Translations under genes and position numbers: made by a program
Shown: in pieces, positions 1 to 7,223 of the stretch
Numbering within the stretch: position 1 is the first letter of the stretch
How the letters are laid out: every line of letters begins with the position of its first letter
The notes under the pieces: model-generated
Seen by the model: only the letters and a program-made list of their open reading frames with translations
Told to the model about the DNA's origin: nothing
The model's database searches: none
Source: an uncultured Bacteroidales bacterium
GTDB lineage: Bacteria; Bacteroidota; Bacteroidia; Bacteroidales; UBA932
Assembly: GCA_944326245.1 (NCBI GenBank)
Contig: CALVDF010000005.1
Location: forward strand, 62,001-126,000
Direction of reading: 5' to 3'
DNA length: 64,000 nt

Positions 1-903
1 CTCTGGTTCTTCCCGGTGACCCTGTGGTTCCAGGCTCTGATCTCGGGAGTGCGTATCTCCCTCATCCAGCTCGTGCTCATGAGGTGGAGGAAAGTGCCGC
101 CCAGCACCATCGTCATGGCTATGGTCACTGGTACCAAGGCCGGCCTGAAGCTGGACGCCAATGCGCTTGAGGCTCACTACCTGGCGAAGGGCAACGTGCC
201 CAATGTGGTCAATGCCCTGATTTCCGCAGACAAGGCCAATATCAACCTCGACTTCAAGATGGCGGCTGCCATCGACCTCGCCGGCCGCGATGTGTTCGAG
301 GCCGTGCAGATGTCGGTCAACCCCAAGGTCATCAACACTCCGCCCGTGACGGCTGTCGCCAAGGACGGTATCCAGATGATAGCCAAGGCCAGGGTTACTG
401 TCCGGGCCAATATCAAGCAGCTCGTCGGCGGTGCCGGTGAGGAGACTGTTCTCGCCCGCGTAGGTGAGGGTATCGTATCCAGTATAGGTGCGTCGGAGTC
501 GCACAAGGATGTGCTGGAGCATCCCGACTCAATCTCCAAGGTAGTGCTGGCCAAGGGGCTCGATGCGGGTACGGCTTTCGAGATTCTTTCGATCGATATC
601 GCCGATATCGACATAGGCAAGAATATCGGTGCGGTGCTGCAGATCGACCAGGCCAATGCCGACAAGAATATCGCCCAGGCCCGCGCCGAGGAGCGCCGTG
701 CGATGGCCGTGGCTCTCGAGCAGGAGATGAAGGCCAAGGCACAGGAGGCCAGGGCCCAGGTTATCGAGGCCGAGAGAGAGATTCCTCTGGCTATGGCGGA
801 TGCCTTCCGTTCCGGCAATCTCGGTATCATGGACTACTATCGGATAAAGAATATCCAGGCTGACACCGATATGCGCGAGAATATCGCTAAGGAAAGCGTA
901 TAA
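1..903 (+). CDS. floA: Flotillin-like protein FloA, 5' end cut by window
   Basis: The reading frame is open from base 1, and the first visible residues ([16 protein letters not shown]) are the end of the N-terminal membrane hairpin followed by the conserved flotillin-like core, so the true start lies upstream of the window. About 300 residues are visible. They include the [10 protein letters not shown] stretch, the SPFH-like middle part ([23 protein letters not shown]) and a long Ala/Glu-rich coiled coil ([21 protein letters not shown]) near the C terminus, as in the FloA/YqfA (UPF0365) family. FloA proteins form membrane-associated oligomers that organise functional membrane microdomains. 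A NfeD partner is often upstream but would be outside the window. A strong hairpin follows the stop codon. Confidence 0.93.
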   Translation, partial: LWFFPVTLWFQALISGVRISLIQLVLMRWRKVPPSTIVMAMVTGTKAGLKLDANALEAHYLAKGNVPNVVNALISADKANINLDFKMAAAIDLAGRDVFEAVQMSVNPKVINTPPVTAVAKDGIQMIAKARVTVRANIKQLVGGAGEETVLARVGEGIVSSIGASESHKDVLEHPDSISKVVLAKGLDAGTAFEILSIDIADIDIGKNIGAVLQIDQANADKNIAQARAEERRAMAVALEQEMKAKAQEARAQVIEAEREIPLAMADAFRSGNLGIMDYYRIKNIQADTDMRENIAKESV

Positions 904-938
904 ATAAATTACGTACGCAGGAGATACCACGCAAAATA

Positions 939-976
939 AAATTCCCGGACAGCCTTAGGAGCTTGTCCGGGAATTT
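939..976. terminator. Bidirectional terminator between floA and PepSY gene
   Basis: A perfect 13-bp stem (AAATTCCCGGACA at 939-951 with its complement at 964-976) encloses a 12-base loop. It ends in T or A runs on either strand. It lies between the converging floA and PepSY-lipoprotein genes and would stop transcription from both sides. Confidence 0.85.
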
Positions 977-999
977 CTGTTATCCTATGAGAGGTTTGA

Positions 1000-2319
1000 T
1001 TAGAGAATCGTTCCGTCGGAGGTGATGCGTACGTTACGCTCGCTGTCGCCGCGGCCTTCCAGCTCGATGAGGTAGTACTCGCTTTCGGGGGTCTGGATGT
1101 ACTCGGCGTCATCGATACGGTAATCCGGGTATTCCTTTGACAGGGCGCTTGTCACTGCCTCGGGCAGCTCGCTGATGCGGACATCCCACTGAGACCATAC
1201 CCATTCTCCCGCACCGTTGAAATAGACATCCTTCTCCTTGCCGTCATGCCATATCTCAACCTCGAGGTAACCGTCATCCCAGTCCTGCTCGATAATGCGG
1301 GCTCCCGGATATTTGTCCGCTATGAATTCCTCAATGCTGCCGTCTACCATACCGCCGTTTCCGCCTCCGGGATTATCCCCATTACCCCTGACAGGTGCCA
1401 CTGTGCCGTCGGCATACACATCCACCTTGATATCATCATCATGAAACTCCAGATCGAAACGGTAGAACTCGCCTTCAGGCGTCTCATAGAAATCCACATC
1501 GTCAATCCAGTAGTCCCCATACTCAGATGCCTCAAGATAGCCCATGATGTCATCGGGAACCTGCCCGGGACGCATCTCGGTACGGGTAAACATCCAGTTC
1601 TGAGAATAGTCGAAGAAAAGCTCACGGCATACTTTGGCCCCATTCTCATCAGTATCTATTATCTCTACCTCCGTCATACCGTCCTCGATGTCAATATCCA
1701 CGATACGTGCCCCGGGATAATTGGCGGCAATGAACTCCTCGATGCTGCCGGAAGGAGTGTCGGGAATATAATCCCAGTAGTCATAGTCTTCCTCGGCGTC
1801 AATTACCGTCTTGACCAGCACTCCGTCCTCGGAGAAATACAGGTCTACTTCCTGATGGACTCCATCAGCAGTGGTCCCTTCAACTTCAATGATGTAAATG
1901 GTCTCAACTCCTCCCCTGCGCAGCATATCGATGTCGTCGATACGCCAATCGGCATATTCGGTGGCGTCAAATGCGGCCCAGACCGCATCCGGAATCATGT
2001 ACTGAGGCAGGTCTTCCTCGGTCATCTGCCACTGATACTGTGCGTCAAACCATGCGGAATAATTGACCAGATCTCCGTTATCCGAGCGGACCTCCGGAGT
2101 CACACCTGCCGGAGCCTTGAAGTCTGCTACATAGTAACTGTTTTTCTGCGACCACTTTACATCCTGCGCCTCGGGATAAAGGTCGAACAGCGCAGCCTGA
2201 AGCTCCGGTGTGGCTTCAATGTTCTGGAGGTTCTCCGGCCTCTGCTTATTGCAGGAGGTTGCGGAGAGCATAAGGGACAGAATGCACCCTGATACAATAA
2301 GTTTAAAATTCGTCTTCAT
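1000..2319 (-). CDS. PepSY-like repeat lipoprotein
   Basis: This 439-residue protein starts with a lipoprotein signal (hydrophobic stretch about residues 6-20, lipobox LSATSC with Cys23). It therefore probably sits on the outer leaf of the inner membrane or on the outer membrane. The rest is very acidic and is built from at least three copies of a PepSY-like unit (Bacteroidota PepSY_like/DUF2874 type). Recurring blocks are SIEEFI..YPGARI, then a DG.EVEI strand, then a Y.DWRIDD or YGDYWIDD block followed by TPE..YY.IELE. A Gly/Asn-rich linker (about residues 316-325) separates the second and third units. The family is secreted and its molecular role is poorly defined. It lies upstream of nothing but a second, single-domain PepSY-like gene and a two-component system on the same strand, a common Bacteroidales association. 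Confidence 0.85.
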   Translation of the reverse strand: MKTNFKLIVSGCILSLMLSATSCNKQRPENLQNIEATPELQAALFDLYPEAQDVKWSQKNSYYVADFKAPAGVTPEVRSDNGDLVNYSAWFDAQYQWQMTEEDLPQYMIPDAVWAAFDATEYADWRIDDIDMLRRGGVETIYIIEVEGTTADGVHQEVDLYFSEDGVLVKTVIDAEEDYDYWDYIPDTPSGSIEEFIAANYPGARIVDIDIEDGMTEVEIIDTDENGAKVCRELFFDYSQNWMFTRTEMRPGQVPDDIMGYLEASEYGDYWIDDVDFYETPEGEFYRFDLEFHDDDIKVDVYADGTVAPVRGNGDNPGGGNGGMVDGSIEEFIADKYPGARIIEQDWDDGYLEVEIWHDGKEKDVYFNGAGEWVWSQWDVRISELPEAVTSALSKEYPDYRIDDAEYIQTPESEYYLIELEGRGDSERNVRITSDGTIL

Positions 2320-2458
2320 AAAAGTGATTGTTTAAAAATTAGAAATTCGGGGATTAATGCCATACCTTGGATTGTGTGACATCTTTCAAAAAACGGACCC
2401 TGCAGCATTTGCGACAGAGTCCGTCCTTGAGTTATACAATATGGTCTGTCACATTTGG

Positions 2459-2899
2459 TTAGTCGTCCATGTCGATAAGATTGTAGCTGAGATCAAACGT
2501 CAGCTCCAGGCCATTGGTCAGAGACACCTCGATATCACGCCTGTCACGGTCTATGGAATGAATCTGCACCCCCTGGAAGTTGCTGTTGACATAAGTCACA
2601 ATCTGCTCTGGGACTATACCTGCGGGAAGCACCGAATACTTGCAGTCTATCTCCTTCCACTGTCCGTCCTTGTAGAACTCGATCTTGATGGAGTTGGTAA
2701 ACATCACCTCGTAGCGTACCTCCATGAAATCGCGCTCCTCCTTGGCGAAGGACACCTTCTGGTCCGCAAAATAGGTATTGATGAACTCCTGTGCAGGGGC
2801 AGGAAGCTGGTTGAACTGGATCGGACGGTCGTGGTCCGCGCGGGCCGATGCCGCAGAAAAGAGCAGCAATGCAGCTGCGACGATAAGAATCTTTTTCAT
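2459..2899 (-). CDS. PepSY-like secreted protein, single domain
   Basis: The chosen start (ATG at 2899) gives a 146-residue protein beginning MKKILIVAAALLLFSAASARA, a clean Sec signal peptide. It is preceded by an AAGGAG ribosome binding site five bases upstream, whereas the longer start at 2941 would bury the signal. The mature part contains one PepSY-like unit: FNQLPAPAQEFINTYF, then strands ending in VRYEVMFTNSIKIEFYKDG, then a second half repeat (VPEQIVTYVNSNFQG..IHSIDRDRRDIEVSLTNG). It belongs to the same family as the repeat lipoprotein encoded downstream of it (2319) and lies just downstream of the histidine kinase gene in the same direction. A role as extracytoplasmic partner of that sensor is inference only. 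Confidence 0.85.
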   Translation of the reverse strand: MKKILIVAAALLLFSAASARADHDRPIQFNQLPAPAQEFINTYFADQKVSFAKEERDFMEVRYEVMFTNSIKIEFYKDGQWKEIDCKYSVLPAGIVPEQIVTYVNSNFQGVQIHSIDRDRRDIEVSLTNGLELTFDLSYNLIDMDD

Positions 2900-2973
2900 A
2901 TTTTCTCCTTTTTTAAACATTGTTTCATCTTTACGGCGCAAATGTCAGGAGAGATTTTAAAAAGAAGTTGAAA

Positions 2974-4239
2974 TCATTTCCATTTTACCGAAAAAATGTG
3001 CATCCCGCCCTCGAACCTGTAGCCGACATCCAGACTGTAGTACCTCTGGACAGCTCCCACAAGTGCCAGTCCGAGCCCCAGGGCCCCTTCCCGTCCCCCG
3101 CTCTTGTAGAAGCGGTCGAAGATGTGGCCGGCATCGAGAGCCCGGTCCCCCGTATTTGCAATCTCCATGGTACGCCCGCCCACGGAGATGCGGATCCTGC
3201 CTCCCGGGCGCGTATATATAAAGGCGTTCTTGAGCAGATTGCCGGTCAGGGTCCTCGCCAGCGATTCATTCATCCTCACCGTAAGGCTGTCGCGGCGGGA
3301 GAACTCCACCTTTATGTCCTTGTCGGCATATATCTCCGAGAAAAGCTCCACACTTTCCTCCAGCATCTCCGGAATATCCACATCCGTACTTTCCGGGAAC
3401 TGCCTGTTGTCTATCTTGGTGAGCAGCAGCAGAGTCCTGTTGAGCCGCACCACTCCCCCGAGAGTTCTCTGAATGCCCAGGAGCTCCCCTATCTGCTTCT
3501 CGTCCAGATCAGTGTTGTCCAGCAGCCATTCTATGCGATTGCCCATCACCGCCAGAGGTGTCTGGAGCTCGTGCGAGGCATTGCCTATGAACTCCTTCTG
3601 AGCCTCGAACGCCTCCTCATAGCGGCCCAGAGCCTTCTCTGCCGCCACATTGAGCTTCTGGAATTCCGAGATCCCGGTAGGATTGTCCAGAGGAGGATTC
3701 TGGCCTCCCACCTTGAAGCGGTCCAGCCATTCCAGCAGACGGTAGAGCGGCCTCATGTTGCGGTAGAACACCAGCACCGTCACCATTATGACCGTAATCA
3801 GAAGAGCGAAGTACAGTATCACCACCCACACCAGAGTGCCCTGCATCAGCTCCTCCTTGTCGATTGTGGGAGTATAGGCCTTGAGCAGGAAATACTCCCC
3901 GCCGTCCGTCATGAAGACCGTAGTGAGCACACGGGCAGGCTCCTTGCCTATCGAAGGGAAATGCTCATCGTTGAAGTAATACCTTATCGAAGGGTGGTCC
4001 TGCGCAAACTGCCTGCCTATCGGGATGATGTCGTAGAGTATGTTGGCACCTATATTGGACGGCATCTCCCGGCCTGACAGCACACGCGATATCACTATGT
4101 CGGAAAACTCGTCGAGGGCATCGTCAGTCTCGTCGTTGATCTCGTCCAGCGTCTTGAAATAGAACAGGGCAGCCCAGACGGCCATCAGGGGGAGGAGGAC
4201 CATCGCCAGACGGAGGGCTATGCGGTACATCAGTTTCAT
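2974..4239 (-). CDS. Sensor histidine kinase (OmpR-type partner)
   Basis: Two membrane segments (about residues 5-28 and 135-162 of the chosen 421-residue form) bracket a roughly 100-residue periplasmic sensor region. Then come a short linker, a HisKA domain with the phosphoacceptor in NASHELQTPLAV (His223), and a HATPase domain with N-box NLLKNAFIY, G1 box NTGD and G2 box GALGLGLALV. The start at 4239 was preferred over 4263 because it begins just after the stop of the response regulator gene (4244) and has GGAG upstream. The enzyme would autophosphorylate on His and pass the phosphate to the adjacent regulator. The signal is unknown; the neighbouring PepSY-like proteins suggest an envelope signal. 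Confidence 0.92.
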   Translation of the reverse strand: MKLMYRIALRLAMVLLPLMAVWAALFYFKTLDEINDETDDALDEFSDIVISRVLSGREMPSNIGANILYDIIPIGRQFAQDHPSIRYYFNDEHFPSIGKEPARVLTTVFMTDGGEYFLLKAYTPTIDKEELMQGTLVWVVILYFALLITVIMVTVLVFYRNMRPLYRLLEWLDRFKVGGQNPPLDNPTGISEFQKLNVAAEKALGRYEEAFEAQKEFIGNASHELQTPLAVMGNRIEWLLDNTDLDEKQIGELLGIQRTLGGVVRLNRTLLLLTKIDNRQFPESTDVDIPEMLEESVELFSEIYADKDIKVEFSRRDSLTVRMNESLARTLTGNLLKNAFIYTRPGGRIRISVGGRTMEIANTGDRALDAGHIFDRFYKSGGREGALGLGLALVGAVQRYYSLDVGYRFEGGMHIFSVKWK

Positions 4240-4243
4240 GGCC

Positions 4244-4927
4244 CTACTCCGACTGCGGTACAAGCTTGTACCCGAATCCGTAAACCGCCTTGATCTCTAT
4301 GTCCGCCCCCGCAGCCTGAAGCTTGCGGCGCAGGTTCTTGACCTGAGAATAGACGAAATGGTAGTCATCGGCCTGGTCGGCATGGTCCCCCCACACTGCC
4401 TCGGCCAGCACCGACTTGTCCACCAGATGGTTGGGTCTTTGCATGAAATAGAGCAGGACATCGAACTCCTTCTTGAGAAGCTGGAGCTGCACCCCGGCCA
4501 CCTCGACATAGCCGCTGTCCGGCTGGAGCGACACATTGCCGTAGTCTATGGACAGATTACCCCCTGTACGCCCGCGGCGCAGGACACTGCGGATACGGGC
4601 CTTCAGCTCGGCCATGTGGAACGGCTTGGGCAGATAGTCGTCGGCCCCGTGCTCCAGGCCGTACACCTTGTCGTCCAGCGAATCCTTGGCAGAGATGATT
4701 ATGACGTTCTCACGCTTGTTCAGCTGCTTGAGATGGTCCAGCAGCTGCAGGCCGCTTCCTCCGGGCAGCATGATATCCAGCAGTATGCAGTCATAGCTGT
4801 AGCCGGAGATCCTCGCATCCGCCTCATCGAAGGTGGATGCCGTCTCCACTACGTATTTTTCCTCCGTCAGGGCCCTCTGCATCAGCTCCCTCAGCGAAGG
4901 ATCATCCTCAACAATAAGAAGTTTCAT
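4244..4927 (-). CDS. OmpR/PhoB-family response regulator
   Basis: This 227-residue protein has an N-terminal receiver domain: acidic pair Glu7-Asp8-Asp9, phosphoacceptor Asp51 in CILLDIMLPG, and Lys in the LPKPF motif near residue 101. A C-terminal winged-helix DNA-binding domain follows, ending FVYSQVKNLRRKLQ...VYGFGYKLV. It is the first gene of the leftward two-component operon, with the kinase starting five bases after its stop. A Bacteroides-type -7 element lies upstream (see 4953). Its targets are not visible, though the two PepSY-like genes at the end of the same strand are natural candidates. Confidence 0.95.
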   Translation of the reverse strand: MKLLIVEDDPSLRELMQRALTEEKYVVETASTFDEADARISGYSYDCILLDIMLPGGSGLQLLDHLKQLNKRENVIIISAKDSLDDKVYGLEHGADDYLPKPFHMAELKARIRSVLRRGRTGGNLSIDYGNVSLQPDSGYVEVAGVQLQLLKKEFDVLLYFMQRPNHLVDKSVLAEAVWGDHADQADDYHFVYSQVKNLRRKLQAAGADIEIKAVYGFGYKLVPQSE

Positions 4928-4952
4928 ATAATTGACATGTCCTATAGGTCTG

Positions 4953-4960
4953 CAAATTTA
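4953..4960 (-). promoter_or_regulatory. Possible -7 box upstream of the response regulator
   Basis: Read on the minus strand, TAAATTTG matches the Bacteroides -7 consensus TAnnTTTG and sits 26 bases before the start codon of the regulator gene. A matching -33 TTTG at the right distance is not evident, so the call is tentative. Confidence 0.4.
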
Positions 4961-5025
4961 TACATGAAAAGTGAAAAGAATCTGAAATTGTAGCGAATAA
5001 AGCCCCTACTTTCGGAAATAAACCC

Positions 5026-5033
5026 TATATTTG
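5026..5033 (+). promoter_or_regulatory. Possible -7 box for tRNA-Pro
   Basis: TATATTTG fits the Bacteroides -7 consensus TAnnTTTG and lies 12 bases before the first base of the tRNA, an appropriate distance for transcription to start just ahead of the mature 5' end. No clear -33 TTTG is seen. Confidence 0.45.
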
Positions 5034-5045
5034 CGCCACTTTTAT

Positions 5046-5119
5046 CGGGGTGTGGCGCAGTTGGCTAGCGCACCTGCTTTGGGAGCAGGGGGTCCTCCGT
5101 TCGAGTCGGAGTACCCCGA
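5046..5119 (+). tRNA. tRNA-Pro (anticodon UGG)
   Basis: A complete cloverleaf of 74 bases folds. The acceptor stem is CGGGGTG with TACCCCG (one G-T pair). The D arm is GCGC/GCGC with loop AGTTGGCTA. The anticodon arm is CCTGC/GCAGG with loop TTTGGGA, giving anticodon TGG. The T arm is CTCCG/CGGAG with loop TTCGAGT, and the discriminator base is A. CCA is not encoded. The gene is followed by a rho-independent terminator and then by accessory genes, a typical setting for an integration site. Confidence 0.97.
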
Positions 5120-5133
5120 CAACACTGAAAATA

Positions 5134-5165
5134 AAGCACTTGCAAGACATTTTGCAGGTGCTTTT
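5134..5165 (+). terminator. Terminator after tRNA-Pro
   Basis: AAGCACTTGCAA (5134-5145) pairs with TTGCAGGTGCTT (5152-5163), a 12-bp stem with one G-T pair and a six-base loop, followed by Ts. It lies 14 bases behind the tRNA. Confidence 0.8.
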
Positions 5166-5254
5166 CCCGTTTATCGAAAACCGGCTTGCGCTCCAATGCA
5201 ACAAATTCCCTGAACCATCCCTATCGGAGTAATACCATAAAAAACAGAAAAATT

Positions 5255-5285
5255 TTTGCACATTGTAATATATATATTACATTTG
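5255..5285 (+). promoter_or_regulatory. Bacteroides-type promoter of higBA
   Basis: TTTG at 5255-5258 and TACATTTG at 5278-5285 are separated by 19 bases, an exact match to the Bacteroides consensus. The last G of the -7 box lies only four bases before the higB start codon, so the transcript would be leaderless or nearly so. Confidence 0.75.
5265..5280. promoter_or_regulatory. Palindromic operator candidate of higBA
   Basis: GTAATATATATATTAC is a perfect 16-base palindrome that fills the spacer and overlaps the -7 box of the higBA promoter. HigA-type antitoxins repress their own operon by binding such palindromes, so this is the probable HigA operator. Confidence 0.6.
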
Positions 5286-5289
5286 CAGC

Positions 5290-5622
5290 ATGAGGACAGT
5301 GATAAGGACATCGGCATTCAATGATTTGTACAATGCTGTTGAAGATAACGTACGTTTAAAAATCGATTATGCTGTTGCCCTGATAATACATATGAAAGTC
5401 GTCAGCACTAAATTTGTAAAAAAACTGGAGGGAACGTATTTTTATGAGATGCGTATTTCTGTTGATAAAGAATATCGTATAATTCTTTTCGCAGTAGATA
5501 AAGAAAATTTTATTGAAGCTGAACAGATTTTGCTTCTTAATGGATTTGTTAAAAAATCTAAAAAGGATTATAAAAGGCAGATAGCTATAGCTGAAAAGAT
5601 AATTAAAGAAGAATTGCTATGA
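5290..5622 (+). CDS. higB: HigB/Gp49-family toxin (RelE superfamily)
   Basis: The 110-residue product fits the phage-derived Gp49-like/HigB group of RelE-fold toxins: an N-terminal helix (NDLYNAVEDNVRLKIDYAVALI) and a core strand region FVKKLEGTYFYEMRISVDKEYRIILF, with the K-L-x-G..YE.R pattern of the family and a basic C terminus. Such proteins are ribosome-dependent mRNA endonucleases that stop translation when free of antitoxin. The stop codon overlaps the start of the next gene (ATGA), so toxin precedes antitoxin as in other higBA operons. Base composition is AT-richer than the flanking core genes, which suits acquired DNA. Confidence 0.88.
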   Translation: MRTVIRTSAFNDLYNAVEDNVRLKIDYAVALIIHMKVVSTKFVKKLEGTYFYEMRISVDKEYRIILFAVDKENFIEAEQILLLNGFVKKSKKDYKRQIAIAEKIIKEELL

Positions 5623-5930
5623 GACCAGAACTGAATAGTGCAAAGTTATCCAAAATGGAAACTGCAAATGAAATGCTTGACCGCAAATACGGAAAGCTCG
5701 GAACCTCAACCCGTGAGGAATTCGAGGCCAAGGCAAAGGCATGGTATTATGGAGAAGTCCTGAAAGATGCACGAAAGGCTATAGGAATGACGCAACAGCA
5801 ACTTGCCGATAAAATCGGGAAAAAAAGAGAATATGTAGCTCTTATTGAAAAGGGAGAAACAGACATGCAGCTTTCCACCTTCATCATGATGTCTGAAGCA
5901 CTCGGCATGCATCTCAGTCTGACTTATTAA
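5619..5930 (+). CDS. higA: HigA-type antitoxin, XRE helix-turn-helix
   Basis: This is a 103-residue protein with an N-terminal segment that may wrap the toxin (residues 1-45) and an XRE-family helix-turn-helix: ARKAIGMTQQQLADKIGKKR, then EYVALIEKGETDMQLST. It would neutralise the toxin encoded immediately upstream and repress the operon by binding the palindrome in the promoter. The start overlaps the toxin stop by four bases, indicating translational coupling. A terminator hairpin follows at 5956. Confidence 0.9.
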   Translation: MRPELNSAKLSKMETANEMLDRKYGKLGTSTREEFEAKAKAWYYGEVLKDARKAIGMTQQQLADKIGKKREYVALIEKGETDMQLSTFIMMSEALGMHLSLTY

Positions 5931-5955
5931 AGGCTAAAACCAGAAAACAGTACAG

Positions 5956-5988
5956 GCCACTGCAGAAATTCCTGCGGTGGCTTTTTTT
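5956..5988 (+). terminator. Terminator of higBA
   Basis: GCCACTGCAG (5956-5965) pairs with CTGCGGTGGC (5972-5981) with one G-T pair, and is followed by seven Ts. It closes the toxin-antitoxin operon. Confidence 0.85.
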
Positions 5989-6014
5989 GTATACACAGTC
6001 TGCTGAAAAAACCT

Positions 6015-6052
6015 AAGGCCCGATGTGCCGTCTCTTGCGGAGAGACGGCACA
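6015..6052 (+). repeat. Hairpin element, copy 1
   Basis: The unit is AAGGCCCGA (6015-6023) plus a 29-base palindrome (6024-6052): a 12-bp stem TGTGCCGTCTCT/AGAGACGGCACA around a TGCGG loop. Copy 2 at 6172 has the same lead-in and stem, but its loop is CCGCA, the reverse complement, so the two 29-base palindromes are exact inverted repeats of each other. A second small perfect palindrome, CCCTGATCAGGG, follows directly at 6053-6064. Confidence 0.9.
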
Positions 6053-6127
6053 CCCTGATCAGGGCACGCCACAACGGCATTTTCGAAGGGAAAGTCATAG
6101 TAAATAGGGGAAAAAAACAGGGATAAT

Positions 6128-6159
6128 TTTGTAGCTAACAATAAAATTAATTAGCTTTG
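6128..6159 (+). promoter_or_regulatory. Perfect Bacteroides promoter ahead of the polysaccharide locus
   Basis: TTTG (6128-6131), a 20-base spacer, and TAGCTTTG (6152-6159) match the Bacteroides consensus fully. Transcription would start near 6164 and proceed rightward through the hairpin at 6181-6209 into the first gene of the polysaccharide locus. The promoter lies between two mutually inverted 29-base palindromes. Confidence 0.75.
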
Positions 6160-6171
6160 CAACAATGTTTA

Positions 6172-6209
6172 AAGGCCCGATGTGCCGTCTCTCCGCAAGA
6201 GACGGCACA
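6172..6209 (+). repeat. Hairpin element, copy 2
   Basis: AAGGCCCGA (6172-6180) is followed by the same 12-bp stem as copy 1 with the loop CCGCA (6193-6197). Transcribed from the promoter at 6128, it forms a very stable hairpin about 15-45 bases into the leader. It lacks a T run, so it does not look like a simple terminator. Confidence 0.9.
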
Positions 6210-6313
6210 ACGAACATCAGATCGCACGATTATGTATCTACTTGAATCTCACAACTTTACATGAGATTTTAGGAGCCATGATTGTGCCCTTCTGGGCCGG
6301 ATTCCCCTATAAC

Positions 6314-7189
6314 ATGACACCAATCACCGAAAACATCCCTTTGTCCATGAAGCGGTTCCACCGTCTTCTCACCGCCGGTGTGACTCCTGAAAACTGCCAT
6401 ACCCTCTCCGCCATGGAGCTGGAGGCAGTGGCCCGCGGCAGCGCCGCCTGCTGTCACATCCTGCACAGAGACCAGGATACCGCCCTCCTGCTAAGTGCCC
6501 TCTGGAAAGAGGGACTGAAAAGACTGAGTCACTGCGAATCCACAGGCAGTGCCGCAGATCTGGACACGGCACGACTCAGAGACGCGATGTGGAACGTCCT
6601 GGCATTGTACCGCATAGCCTATGGACCTGATGCAGACGTATGCGGCCACGGCGAAGACGGGAAGTGCGACTATCTGGCCTCCGTACTTACAGACGAGGCT
6701 CTGGGAAGATACCGCGAGGGCAGCTTCGGAGCTACAGCGGAGGACCAGTCGCTGATACTGCATATAGGAGCGGAACTGTGCTGCTACGTAAGCGCAGAAG
6801 ACCTGGAGGGCGAAGAGATCCTCACATTTGCGGACGAAACTGCCAGCGGCTGGAAGCGGGCTATGGCCCTGACCACTGCACCGTGGAATCCGGGGCAGGA
6901 GCGCAGATGGATGCTCATGGCCGAAGGACTGGAGACGTGCGAATGCATTACAGGCCCCTCCGACACCGCTCTGCCCCATGCCGCCGCCCTTACCACCCCC
7001 GACGGTCTCGCCTCACTCTGCACCATCCTTGCCCGCAGAAGCAACGACAGCAAGGCCCTCAACGATGCCTGCAACGCCCTCGCGCAGAAGCTCACCTCTC
7101 CCGACCGTTCCCTCACAGCCTCCCTACTCCAAGGCCTCAGCACCCTCTACCTCCTCACACAAGGCAACATAGCCTTGAATTGCGCGTGA
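6314..7189 (+). CDS. Unrecognised protein opening the polysaccharide locus
   Basis: The frame is open from 6182, but the part before 6314 overlaps the hairpin repeat and leader. The ATG at 6314 (291 residues, MTPITENIPLSMKRF) is therefore preferred; ATG 6278 is an alternative. I do not recognise the family. The product is predicted soluble and helical, rich in Ala, Leu and Cys, with no signal peptide or membrane segment and no clear catalytic motif. Its position between the locus promoter and the first sugar gene equals that of the regulatory UpxY/UpxZ genes in Bacteroides capsule loci, but the length and sequence do not let me assign it to either. A regulatory role is inference from position only. 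Confidence 0.65.
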   Translation: MTPITENIPLSMKRFHRLLTAGVTPENCHTLSAMELEAVARGSAACCHILHRDQDTALLLSALWKEGLKRLSHCESTGSAADLDTARLRDAMWNVLALYRIAYGPDADVCGHGEDGKCDYLASVLTDEALGRYREGSFGATAEDQSLILHIGAELCCYVSAEDLEGEEILTFADETASGWKRAMALTTAPWNPGQERRWMLMAEGLETCECITGPSDTALPHAAALTTPDGLASLCTILARRSNDSKALNDACNALAQKLTSPDRSLTASLLQGLSTLYLLTQGNIALNCA

Positions 7190-7223
7190 AACTTAAACCT
7201 ATAGATTGCAATAACATAAAACT

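Noticed and set aside
177..830. Long open frames opposite floA
   Set aside because: They mirror the codon pattern of floA, have no start context and resemble no family; floA itself is certain.
1246..2292. 348-codon open frame on the plus strand opposite the PepSY lipoprotein
   Set aside because: The minus-strand gene has a lipoprotein signal and recognisable repeats; the plus-strand frame is a composition artefact.
5025..5261. Small open frames across tRNA-Pro on both strands
   Set aside because: They run through a perfect tRNA cloverleaf and a terminator hairpin.
6182..6313. N-terminal extension of the 6314 gene from GTG 6182
   Set aside because: It would begin within the hairpin repeat and code for a basic stretch unlike the rest; the ATG at 6314 (or 6278) is more likely.
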